From the NCBI RefSeq assembly GCF_000827885.1, contig NZ_JTKH01000024.1, positions 1 through 64,000 on the forward strand: a stretch of DNA of 64,000 nt, read 5' to 3'. This DNA is from Vibrio renipiscarius (lineage in GTDB: Bacteria > Pseudomonadota > Gammaproteobacteria > Enterobacterales > Vibrionaceae). This document shows positions 36,755 to 45,718 of the stretch, in pieces (position 1 is the stretch's first letter; each line of letters starts with the position of its first letter). The position numbers were made by a program, and so were the translations under genes. The notes below the pieces were generated by a model that saw only the letters and a list, made by a program, of their open reading frames with translations, had not been told where the DNA came from and made no database searches.

Positions 36755-37783
36755 ATGCCTTTTCTTTCTATGCGCAATCCACTTACTCACATCGTGCTTT
36801 TTGTTTCGAGCCTTTTATTCGCCAGCCATCTTGCTGCGCAAACCAACGAAAAACCAAGTGCCGCGTCAGACGCTTTGCGCATCTGTGCTATCTACCCGCA
36901 TCTGAAGGATTCGTATTGGCTTTCGGTCAACTACGGCATGGTCGACGAAGCCAAAAAACAAAATGTTCGCTTGCGCGTATTAGAAGCCGGTGGTTATCCC
37001 AATCAAGACAAACAAAAAGAGCAACTGGCCCTATGCCAGCGCTGGAACGCAGATGCGATCATCATAGGAACGGTTGCTCCTGACATGTACTACTCCTCGC
37101 TGAAAGACTATGTGGGAAATACACCGGTCTTTGCCACCGTGAACCAATTAATGGTCAATGCTGACAATGAGCCACTGATCAAAGGGGCGGTTGGCGTTGA
37201 TTGGTATTGGATGGGTTACTACACTGGCGAGTACTTAAAAAATAAGCATCCGGCAGGCTCAGGCATCACCTCGGTTGCCTTGTTGCCAGGACCAAAATCG
37301 AGCGGCGGTACTAAGCCGGTCATTCAAGGCTTAATGGCGGCTCTTGCTGACAGTGATGTGCGCGTCGTGGACACTTACTGGGCTGACAATGATAAAGAGC
37401 TGCAACGCAACCTCGTGCAAAAAGCCATCGAAGGTGAAGAGGTCGACTATATCGTTGGGAGCGCCGTCGCGATCGAAGCGGCAATCAGTGAGCTGCGCAC
37501 CGCAAATAAAACGGGCAAAATAGGTCTAGTCTCGACTTATTTAAGCCACGGCGTTTATCGTGGCTTATTGCGAAATCGTGTTGAGTTTGCGCCAACGGAT
37601 AAAATGGTGCTTCAAGGTCGCCTTTCCATGCAACAAGCCATTAGTTACTTAAAAGGGACTCCGTATCAAAAAAATGAAGCGCCGATCATTGAGGCTTTGA
37701 CACCCAATAATCTCAACCCTAAAGTAGTGGCAGATTCTCTGTCACCTTCTGAGTATCGCCCTACGTTTTATATCAATAATTAG
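36755..37783 (+). CDS. torT: TMAO-binding periplasmic protein TorT
   Basis: 342 residues from ATG 36755; GTG 36722 and ATG 36770 are alternatives, and none has a strong ribosome site. A signal peptide ends near FASHLAA. The rest is a ribose-binding-like fold: LRICAIYPHLKDSYWLSVNY, ADAIIIGTVAPDMYY and VGVDWYWMGYYTGEYL are typical of TorT. It binds trimethylamine N-oxide and presents it to the TorS sensor. Unlike in E. coli, the next gene is mgsA, nine bases away, not torR. Confidence 0.92.
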   Translation: MPFLSMRNPLTHIVLFVSSLLFASHLAAQTNEKPSAASDALRICAIYPHLKDSYWLSVNYGMVDEAKKQNVRLRVLEAGGYPNQDKQKEQLALCQRWNADAIIIGTVAPDMYYSSLKDYVGNTPVFATVNQLMVNADNEPLIKGAVGVDWYWMGYYTGEYLKNKHPAGSGITSVALLPGPKSSGGTKPVIQGLMAALADSDVRVVDTYWADNDKELQRNLVQKAIEGEEVDYIVGSAVAIEAAISELRTANKTGKIGLVSTYLSHGVYRGLLRNRVEFAPTDKMVLQGRLSMQQAISYLKGTPYQKNEAPIIEALTPNNLNPKVVADSLSPSEYRPTFYINN

Positions 37784-37792
37784 GAATATTAG

Positions 37793-38248
37793 ATGCAAAA
37801 AACAACGCGTACTATGCCAGCTCATAAGCACATTGCCCTTGTTGCTCACGATAACTATAAACCAGAGCTGTTGCGTTGGGTTAAAGAGAACAAGGAAAAG
37901 CTACAACGTCACTTTCTGTACGCAACTGGCACCACAGGCCACATGCTAAGTAAAGAAACCGGACTGGCGATTAAAAGCATGATCAGTGGCCCAATGGGTG
38001 GCGACCAGCAATTAGGAGCGCTAATTTCGGAAGGCAGCATTGATATGATGATTTTCTTCTGGGACCCACTTAATGCCGTTCCGCATGATCCTGACGTAAA
38101 AGCATTGCTGCGTATCGCCAGTGTTTGGAACATTCCTGTTGCGACGAACCGCGCGACAGCAAAATTCTTGTTTAACTCAGAATTACTTGAACAAGAAGTC
38201 GATATCGAAATTCCAGATTATGCCGCTTATCTTGCTGAGCGTACTTAA
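37793..38248 (+). CDS. mgsA: Methylglyoxal synthase
   Basis: 151 residues (E. coli 152). [33 protein letters not shown], the catalytic block [17 protein letters not shown] (Asp acting as base) and [20 protein letters not shown] are all diagnostic. It converts dihydroxyacetone phosphate to methylglyoxal and phosphate, a bypass that relieves sugar-phosphate stress. Nine bases after torT, so probably cotranscribed; a strong terminator follows. Confidence 0.97.
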   Translation: MQKTTRTMPAHKHIALVAHDNYKPELLRWVKENKEKLQRHFLYATGTTGHMLSKETGLAIKSMISGPMGGDQQLGALISEGSIDMMIFFWDPLNAVPHDPDVKALLRIASVWNIPVATNRATAKFLFNSELLEQEVDIEIPDYAAYLAERT

Positions 38249-38254
38249 TTAGCG

Positions 38255-38286
38255 AAAAGCCGAAGGTTTCATCCTTCGGCTTTTTT
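38255..38286 (+). terminator. Terminator after mgsA
   Basis: AAAAGCCGAAGG/CCTTCGGCTTTT with loop tttcat, followed by TT. Confidence 0.93.
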
Positions 38287-38401
38287 GTGGCAATTTCTCT
38301 GTCGAAATTCCGTTAGAGTGTTTCCGGTCCTCGACTCACGATTATCTACTTACGATTCGTGGCTTTCGATTCACAGCTCTCAATTGGCTATGCTCAATTC
38401 G

Positions 38402-40468
38402 CTACTTTCCTTCAATGACGGGATAAGTACCATTAAGCAATTCTTTGACAAAGACCGACCCCGCCCCTTTGTACGCTACCCACACCTTTTTCTTCGCTCG
38501 CGTGAGTGCCACATAGAAAAGACGACGTTCTTCCGCATGTGCGAAATCATCATTTGATTGGGTTAACGCACTGTTTAGATGTTTGGTTTTTACACGAGCC
38601 GGGAATTGACCTTCATCGACATTGACCACCACAACATAATCGGCTTCTTTACCTTTACTGGCATGGCAAGTCATAAACGTTAACTCAAGTTGACTGAATT
38701 GCTTTTTCCACTCTTCAAACAACTCTGGCTTGTGATAATGGTTACGGCCCAAAATAAGCACCGTGTGTTTTGATTTCACACTACGAGACAGTTGATCAAG
38801 TACTTTTTCGATACTCGTCATCGGAATCAGCGTCACGGCTTTCGATTTCTGTTCTTTATGACTATTGAGCGCTTTTTGTATTTGATTCGGGTTTTGTTGG
38901 ACGAACTGATTCGCCACTAAACCCAACTGATTATTAAAACGATACGTCGTATCAAGGTAATGCATCGTTGAGTTCGGGAAACGAGCGGCAAACCCCGTGG
39001 TTAAATCAACGTCGGCCCCAGCAAATTGGTAAATCGACTGCCAGTCATCGCCGACGGCAAAGAGCACGCAGTCTTGATGTTTACTCTGCTGACACAAAGC
39101 TTCGACCAAGGCGAGACGCTGCGGTGAAATATCTTGGTACTCGTCGATCATGATGTACTTCCATGGCGACGTGAATTTCCCTTGCTCAACGTAGCGTGTC
39201 GCTCGACTTATCATGCTATTAAAATCAATATGATTGTGTTCTTTCAGCATATCTAACCACGCTTGGTAGCACGGCCAAATCAACGACAACTCGCTATTCA
39301 AACGGGTGTATTCTGGATGATCCACAATCTGCTGCTGAATGTCTTTTTTGGTGCATTCCATCGCGGCTAATTGAGACAGTTGAGTATCGATCCACGCGAT
39401 CAGTTTCGGATCTTCTACGTGACTGGCCATCTCTTCATCGCCCGCAATATAAGCAATTGGCCATTTCGATAAGTGTTTTTGCCAGCGCTTATAACTGGTT
39501 GGCGTCATCCAATGGCGCTTTAACCAATCAGTACACCAAGCATGTCGTTTTTCATCTGACACCGCAATTGGCGAGGCCTGAACTAGATTGCCTTCCACAT
39601 GGCGCAAAATTTGTAAGCCCAGTTGGTGGAAAGTATTCACTTTAACCCCGTCACTTCCTGGGCCAATTTTACGGTCAAGACGCTGCTTCATTTCTGACGC
39701 CGCATCCCGGCCAAATGCCAACATTAATATGTCGGAAGGCTGCGCCAAATGACTTTGTAATAAATACGCAACGCGAGCGGTGAGAACACTGGTTTTACCC
39801 GAACCGGCGCCCGCGAGCACAAGATTGTTATTATCGTTCAATAACACCGCTTGTTGCTGGCTTAAGTTTAACGGGGATGATTCAATTTTAGAAAAGAGCA
39901 CCGTCCAATTTTCAAGTTCATTGACCATCCAATTATGATTGCGTTCTTTTAGCATCTGCTCTGAATTAAGCACCCAAGGTACGATGACGTCCATTCTTTG
40001 GGGAATAAGCGTGGCAGCATCAGCGAGCGTTATCGACATCTCGCTAAAGTCAGCTTCGATACTCTCTCGCCATTGTGCGACGTGTGCGTGTGTCACAAAG
40101 TTCTGCGCTCGGCTAAATGCGCTAACGCGCTCTTCCCACTTTGGTAAATGCTCTACCAATTGATGACATTGTTGATGATGCCATTCTTGGTACAACTCCA
40201 CCGCGCGGCGGGCGAAAGAACGACACAACGCCTGAGGAAGGCCCTGAACCAACCAACTTTGCTGTTTTGTTCCGTCTAGATGTGCAAAAAATTGCAAACT
40301 GCCCCAGATTAAGCCGCGTTTACATTCAACGCGACCATTCCAAACATTAAACGGGATTCGCTCTTCCCAGATTTCAGAACTTAATACTAGGTATTCACCA
40401 TCAATACTAACGTGGTGATATTCATTTTGAACGAAGAACTTTGCCGTCTTGTTTGCGGTTAGCTGCAT
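38402..40468 (-). CDS. helD: DNA helicase IV
   Basis: 688 residues (E. coli 684), superfamily 1 UvrD/Rep-like. An N-terminal HelD-specific region (1-190) precedes motif I LAGAGSGKTSVLTARVAYLL, motif II YIMIDEYQDISPQR, motif III GDDWQSIYQFAGAD, and the C-terminal motifs MTCHASKGKEADYVVVVN and RRLFYVALTRAKKKVW. It unwinds DNA 3' to 5' and acts in recombination-linked repair. Monocistronic. Confidence 0.95.
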   Translation of the reverse strand: MQLTANKTAKFFVQNEYHHVSIDGEYLVLSSEIWEERIPFNVWNGRVECKRGLIWGSLQFFAHLDGTKQQSWLVQGLPQALCRSFARRAVELYQEWHHQQCHQLVEHLPKWEERVSAFSRAQNFVTHAHVAQWRESIEADFSEMSITLADAATLIPQRMDVIVPWVLNSEQMLKERNHNWMVNELENWTVLFSKIESSPLNLSQQQAVLLNDNNNLVLAGAGSGKTSVLTARVAYLLQSHLAQPSDILMLAFGRDAASEMKQRLDRKIGPGSDGVKVNTFHQLGLQILRHVEGNLVQASPIAVSDEKRHAWCTDWLKRHWMTPTSYKRWQKHLSKWPIAYIAGDEEMASHVEDPKLIAWIDTQLSQLAAMECTKKDIQQQIVDHPEYTRLNSELSLIWPCYQAWLDMLKEHNHIDFNSMISRATRYVEQGKFTSPWKYIMIDEYQDISPQRLALVEALCQQSKHQDCVLFAVGDDWQSIYQFAGADVDLTTGFAARFPNSTMHYLDTTYRFNNQLGLVANQFVQQNPNQIQKALNSHKEQKSKAVTLIPMTSIEKVLDQLSRSVKSKHTVLILGRNHYHKPELFEEWKKQFSQLELTFMTCHASKGKEADYVVVVNVDEGQFPARVKTKHLNSALTQSNDDFAHAEERRLFYVALTRAKKKVWVAYKGAGSVFVKELLNGTYPVIEGK

Positions 40469-40660
40469 GCTGTTGGCCTATAGATTCAGGGAGCGTTATC
40501 ATATCGCATCATGCTTCTGTTTTAAAAAAGGAATTGAAATTTCATTGTCAATAATGGCGATGCTCATTTTTGCAACAACCAAACCTAATTCTTTATTTTT
40601 ATCAGAAGTTTACCGCTCATTTTCTGCTATTATTTGCATTCAGAACTCGTCAACGTTGGA

Positions 40661-42832
40661 ATGGTAGTGCATTTTTTAAGTCAACTTCGTCTTTATTGGT
40701 CCAATAAAACGTTTAACTACAGTCTCTTAATCCTGACTACTTTGCTTGGAGTCGTGATTCCGACTTGGCATTATGAGCTGAACTCATTGGTGATCCCGCT
40801 GATTCTTGGCGTCATTGCGGCTGCGTTAGCGGAAAGCGATGATAGCTTCACTGGCCGCATAAAATCACTCACATTGACCTTCATTTGCTTTGCCATTGCC
40901 GCGTTCTCAATTGAGCTGCTTTTTAAACATCCGCCCCTATTTGCTCTCGGGCTGTTTATCTCAACGTTTGGCTTTATCATGCTTGGGGCGATTGGCCCTC
41001 GCTACGCAAGCATCGCCTTCGGCTCACTACTGATTGCCATCTACGCCATGTTAGGCGCACATGAAAGTACCAACATCTGGTTCCAGCCTTTGCTTCTGCT
41101 TGCGGGCTCCGCTTGGTACTATTTTATGTCGATGATTTGGCATGCTCTGTGGCCGATGCAACCGGTTCAGCAGAGCTTGTCTAAAGTATTTATTGAACTG
41201 GCCAACTATCTGGATGCCAAGAGTGAACTGTTCCACCCTGTTGCCGATCTCAATCCCCAGCCTTATCGCATTCAAGAGGCCAAACTCAATGCCGCAACGG
41301 TTACCGCATTAAATCAATGCAAGGGCACACTGCTCAGTCGCTCGAAACGCGGCCACATCGATGGTGCCAGTGACCGCTTTTTGAATATCTACTTTATTGC
41401 CCAAGATATTCACGAGCGCGCGAGTTCAAGCCACTATCGCTACCAAGAACTGGCGCGACATTTCGAGCGTTCAGATGTGCTGTTCCGCTTTAAGCATCTC
41501 ATGAATGTTCAAGCAAAGGCGTGCCGTGAAATTGCGAAAGCCATTCGTTTAGGCAAAGACTATCAATACGATGATTCGATACTGGCGTTAGATGAACTTC
41601 AAGCAGCACTCATCTATCTTCAAGAACAAAACAAACCGGAGTGGCGCTCTCTGCTCGCTCAGCTTGGCTATCTATTCAATAATTTAGCCACCGTAGATCG
41701 ACAATTGAGCAACGTGAATAATCCGGATGTGAGCCGCTTGGAAGAAGGTGTTTTAGATGACACCGAGGCGCACAACCCAAAAGTCATGTGGCAACGAATC
41801 CGAGCAAATTTAAATCGCGATTCTATGTTGTTTCGCCACGCGGTGCGCATGTCTATCGCGTTGACGTTAGGCTATGGGATTATTCAGTTATTCGATATTG
41901 AACGCGGCTATTGGATTTTGCTGACCACGCTGTTCGTCTGCCAACCCAACTACAGTGCCACGAAGCAAAAACTGGTCGCTCGTGTGATAGGCACATTGGC
42001 GGGCTTATTGATTGGCGCGCCATTGCTCGCCATCTTCCCAACGCAAGAAAGTCAGTTGGTCTTCATCGTTATTTCAGGTGTCGCTTTTTTTGCATTCCGT
42101 ATCGCCAACTATGGCTATGCGACCGGATTTATTACCTTGTTGGTGCTTTTTTGCTTCAATCAGTTAGGTGAAGGCTTTGCGGTTGTACTGCCTCGATTAG
42201 CGGATACCTTAATCGGCTGTGCGCTGGCTGTGGCGGCCGTTACCTTCATCCTGCCAGATTGGCAATCGAAGCGACTGCATCGCGTGATGGCCGAAGGTAT
42301 TCGTTCCAATAAGGATTATTTAGCGCAAATTATTGGTCAATATCGCATCGGTAAAAACGATAACCTCGCGTATCGAATTTCTCGTCGTAATGCGCATAAC
42401 CAAGATGCCAATTTAACGTCAGCCATTAGCGCAATGTTAGTCGAACCAGGAAAATATCATTCCGCCGTCGATGAAAGTTTTCGCTTACTGACATTAAACC
42501 ATGCCTTACTTAGCTACATTTCAGCGCTTGGGGCGCATCGTACCCAAATCGAGAATGACGTGACCCATCAACTGGTTTTGCAGTCACATCGCGTCATTCA
42601 CCGTCATTTGGACGCGTTATACAACCAACTCAATGATCAAACGGTCGAATGTGACATCGACGATATCGATGATCCGGCATTAGAATCGCGCCTAGCCGAA
42701 TGGCGTGATGAAGATGATAGCTCGGCTAGAATGGTATTACAGCAGCTCTACCTCATTTATCGAATGCTGCCTGAGTTGCACTCTTTAGCGAGTAAATTTT
42801 CCGTGCGCGTTACCCACGCGACGCAAAAATGA
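40661..42832 (+). CDS. yccS: YccS-like inner-membrane protein (FUSC family)
   Basis: 723 residues from ATG 40661 (GTG 40667 is possible and better spaced from GGA). A membrane block of about six helices (15-180) with SLVIPLILGVIAAALAESDD, a cytoplasmic helical region (about 190-390), a second membrane block (about 395-530) with YWILLTTLFVCQPNYSATKQ and RVIGTLAGLLIGAP, and a cytoplasmic tail. This is the YccS/YhfK arrangement, related to aromatic acid exporters (AaeB). Substrate unknown. Confidence 0.88.
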   Translation: MVVHFLSQLRLYWSNKTFNYSLLILTTLLGVVIPTWHYELNSLVIPLILGVIAAALAESDDSFTGRIKSLTLTFICFAIAAFSIELLFKHPPLFALGLFISTFGFIMLGAIGPRYASIAFGSLLIAIYAMLGAHESTNIWFQPLLLLAGSAWYYFMSMIWHALWPMQPVQQSLSKVFIELANYLDAKSELFHPVADLNPQPYRIQEAKLNAATVTALNQCKGTLLSRSKRGHIDGASDRFLNIYFIAQDIHERASSSHYRYQELARHFERSDVLFRFKHLMNVQAKACREIAKAIRLGKDYQYDDSILALDELQAALIYLQEQNKPEWRSLLAQLGYLFNNLATVDRQLSNVNNPDVSRLEEGVLDDTEAHNPKVMWQRIRANLNRDSMLFRHAVRMSIALTLGYGIIQLFDIERGYWILLTTLFVCQPNYSATKQKLVARVIGTLAGLLIGAPLLAIFPTQESQLVFIVISGVAFFAFRIANYGYATGFITLLVLFCFNQLGEGFAVVLPRLADTLIGCALAVAAVTFILPDWQSKRLHRVMAEGIRSNKDYLAQIIGQYRIGKNDNLAYRISRRNAHNQDANLTSAISAMLVEPGKYHSAVDESFRLLTLNHALLSYISALGAHRTQIENDVTHQLVLQSHRVIHRHLDALYNQLNDQTVECDIDDIDDPALESRLAEWRDEDDSSARMVLQQLYLIYRMLPELHSLASKFSVRVTHATQK

Positions 42833-43070
42833 TGCGGCAATATCGGTCGATTTTATCACTCATTTTCATGCCTGCGGCTCAAAGATAAAGCCTTGTTATG
42901 CGGGAAGTCGGTTTCACCGGGTTCTCGCATGCTGCTGACACTTCCCGGACACAGTTCTACGTCAATATTCTATTCTTCACGTCATCAGAATCGCGATTAA
43001 CCTCGGTGTCTTACACCACACTCATTCAGTACCGCGCGGCTGATTCGTTTATTTATTGAGGGAGAATAAA

Positions 43071-43295
43071 ATGGCAACGTTCAATAAGCAGACCATACCA
43101 TCAAGAAACAACGCTTCCGGCCACCAAGTGACCTACCACAATAAACAAAACCTCACCCAACTTAAGTCTCAACTGCGTCACTTATCCGCCAGCCAACTGC
43201 GCGACCTCCGTGGCGCGATCAACGCGCAATTAGATGATCTAACGCCCGTGAGCCTAACCGACGCTGAACAACGTTTTATAAATAGCTTGTTTTAG
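43071..43295 (+). CDS. Small hypothetical protein
   Basis: 74 residues from ATG 43071 with GGGAG seven bases upstream, a strong start. The basic N-terminal part is rich in Asn, Gln, Arg and His. The C-terminal half reads LKSQLRHLSASQLRDLRGAI and then NAQLDDLTPVSLTDAEQRFI, a likely helical pair. No known family is recognised. It stands alone between yccS and glpD. Confidence 0.7.
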   Translation: MATFNKQTIPSRNNASGHQVTYHNKQNLTQLKSQLRHLSASQLRDLRGAINAQLDDLTPVSLTDAEQRFINSLF

Positions 43296-43377
43296 CGCTT
43301 TTTTAGTTCTGCTTATCTTTCGCTTATTAGACTCTTAGCTATACTCAATATTAGTGTAGCGATATCAGGGTTTTACA

Positions 43378-44898
43378 GTGGAAAAACACACACATAGATC
43401 TCATAGTGCAGACGTTCACCACTCGCTTTCTAGGCAAAGCCAGCCACTCGACATTATCATCGCTGGCGGTGGAATCAATGGCGCAGGTATTGCAGCAGAA
43501 GCCGTAAGCCGTGGCCTAACCGTCGGCCTGTATGATGCGCAAGACTTTGCCGGAGCAACATCATCAGCCAGCTCTAAGCTCATCCATGGCGGGTTACGAT
43601 ATCTCGAATATGGTGAACTTAGATTAGTAAAAGAAGCACTCGCAGAACGAGAAACTCTACTGACCAAGGCCGCTCATCTTATCAAACCTATGCGTTTCCG
43701 CTTACCCTACCTTCCTCACTTAAGACCCAAATGGCAAATCAAAGCGGGGTTGTTTCTTTATGACCACTTGGCGAAGCGATGTGTATTGAAGCCCTCTCAA
43801 CTTGTGTCAATTACCGCGCAAGAAGGGCTGAGACCTGATATTGAATCTGCGTTTGAATATTCTGATTGTTGGGTAGATGACGCGCGATTGGTGATCTGCA
43901 ATATTAAACAAGCTCACCACCAAGGCGCGGAAGTGCGTAATTATTGTCAAATAACCCATGCACAGCGCGTTAATGACCTTTGGAAAGTGACACTGCACGA
44001 CGAACGCACAAACCAGGAATGGATACGATTTTGTCGCGTTTTAATTAACGCGACGGGTCCATGGGCCGAACGCTTTATTGAACAATATACGCCAGAAAAA
44101 AGCCCACAAACGATGCGGTTGGTTAAAGGTTCCCACGTCATTGTGCCGAAACTCTACACCGGCGACCATGCCTATATTTTGCAACACACAGACCAGCGCG
44201 TTGTGTTCGTCATTCCCTACCTAGACCGATTTTCCATGATAGGCACAACCGACATCGCGTTTGATGGTGATCCTTATTCTGTCGAAGCGGACCACAATGA
44301 AATCGAATATTTACTTTCTGTCTGTAATCACTATTTCCAAGCAAAACTGGAAACATCGCACGTTATCGACCATTTTAGTGGTGTTCGGCCATTATTTGGG
44401 GACTCTGATGCCGCAGCACAGGCCGTCAGCCGAGATTATGAGTTAAGTTTGCAGCATCAAGGCGATCAAGCCCCGTTGATGAGTGTCTTTGGTGGCAAAT
44501 TGACGACTTATCGAAAACTCGCAGCAAAAGCTGTCGATTCCCTTGCGCCATTTTTTCCAGACTTATCTCCAACAAATAGCCAACACTCAATCTTTACTGG
44601 CTCGATAAACCTCGACGTTCCCGATCTGACCTGCAAACTCACTAAGCGTTATCCTACGCTCACCCCATACACGATCCACCGACTGATTGAGCAATATGGT
44701 CAAGAAGTTTGGGCGGTCATGAATGATTTTTGTGAGACTGAATCGCCTATCATACCCGGCTTTTATCGCTGCGAACTTGAGTATTTAATTCAATCAGAAT
44801 GGGCGTTGAAGCTGGATGATGTAATAAAAAGACGGACAAAATTATGTTATGACAGTGAGCCACAATCCCATGCAGAAATAACAAAATGGCTCAGTTAG
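43378..44898 (+). CDS. glpD: Aerobic glycerol-3-phosphate dehydrogenase
   Basis: 506 residues (E. coli 501). GTG start at 43378 with CAGGG upstream. FAD-binding IIIAGGGINGAGIAAEAVSR, the family block SSASSKLIHGGLRYLEYGE, and GVRPLFGD and GGKLTTYRKLAAKA near the C-terminal part identify GlpD. It oxidises sn-glycerol 3-phosphate to dihydroxyacetone phosphate at the inner membrane and passes electrons to quinone. glpK is about 7 kb away on the opposite strand, so the pathway genes are split. Confidence 0.95.
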   Translation: MEKHTHRSHSADVHHSLSRQSQPLDIIIAGGGINGAGIAAEAVSRGLTVGLYDAQDFAGATSSASSKLIHGGLRYLEYGELRLVKEALAERETLLTKAAHLIKPMRFRLPYLPHLRPKWQIKAGLFLYDHLAKRCVLKPSQLVSITAQEGLRPDIESAFEYSDCWVDDARLVICNIKQAHHQGAEVRNYCQITHAQRVNDLWKVTLHDERTNQEWIRFCRVLINATGPWAERFIEQYTPEKSPQTMRLVKGSHVIVPKLYTGDHAYILQHTDQRVVFVIPYLDRFSMIGTTDIAFDGDPYSVEADHNEIEYLLSVCNHYFQAKLETSHVIDHFSGVRPLFGDSDAAAQAVSRDYELSLQHQGDQAPLMSVFGGKLTTYRKLAAKAVDSLAPFFPDLSPTNSQHSIFTGSINLDVPDLTCKLTKRYPTLTPYTIHRLIEQYGQEVWAVMNDFCETESPIIPGFYRCELEYLIQSEWALKLDDVIKRRTKLCYDSEPQSHAEITKWLS

Positions 44899-44969
44899 GG
44901 ACGATGTTCTCAAAAATGAAACTGAATACATCAGCACTATTTTAACTAACTGAATTTAAAGGCTATAGT

Positions 44970-45660
44970 ATGACGAACTCACCTATTACACTTCGCGACT
45001 ATGTCAATAAACAGTGATGACCAACTTGTTTCTTTTCTCAGTGCCGGTTTAAAGCTATCGATTACGTTAGAATTCGGCCCGAATGATACCCATTCATTCA
45101 CTGCCGACTATCTCGGTTGTAAGTTGGATCAATTTTTTCTGGTTGAATTTCCCAAAAAGGCTCAAGAACTGTTAGTCATGCGCCAAATCAACAATGTGTC
45201 GGTTGTCATTAGAGCCGTTACCCAATCAAAACTCGGCCATATTATTGCTTTTAAGAGTTCGATTCTTTCATCAATAACCACGCCGACAGGGTTGCTGTTT
45301 ATCCGCATTCCAACACATTTTGAATCTAAGCCAATTCGCCGCCATGAACGCTACCCACTTGATATTCCAATTCAAGTTGTGGCGAATGCAGTGACCTATG
45401 AGGCAACCATGGTTAACTTATCGATGACGGGGTGTGCCATATTTATTCAAGGCGAGAACTTACTCGAACCCAGTTCCGTTATCGAAATAAGCAGCGAACT
45501 TTGTCCGGTTTTACCCGACAATCTTAATTATTCAATTGTCACAATTGAAAAACAGAAACAAGGGCATCAACTCGGTATTCAATTTAATCAGCAGCTCAAA
45601 TTGACTGATAGCCTTAAAGCGACGCTACTCGAGAAAGCATTCCGAGCAACGCCACTCTAA
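44970..45660 (+). pseudogene. PilZ-domain c-di-GMP-binding protein (PlzE-like), probable 5' frameshift
   Basis: The body from ATG 45001 codes 219 residues: an N-terminal YcgR-like domain, then PilZ with the c-di-GMP-binding RRHERYP (about 113-119) and NLSMTGC. However, the only good ribosome site (AAAGG at 44958-44962, seven bases before ATG 44970) serves another frame reading MTNSPITLRDYVNKQ then stop. Dropping the single T at 45015 would join this to DDQLVSFLSAGLKL in one smooth protein. Either the gene has a one-base insertion or it starts weakly at 45001. The neighbour of luxQ in V. cholerae is also a PilZ gene. Confidence 0.75.
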
Positions 45661-45718
45661 GCAGCGTTCAGCGGTCGTTCTAGCCAACCACGAAGATGGG
45701 TGAGTTTGAAATAGTCCT

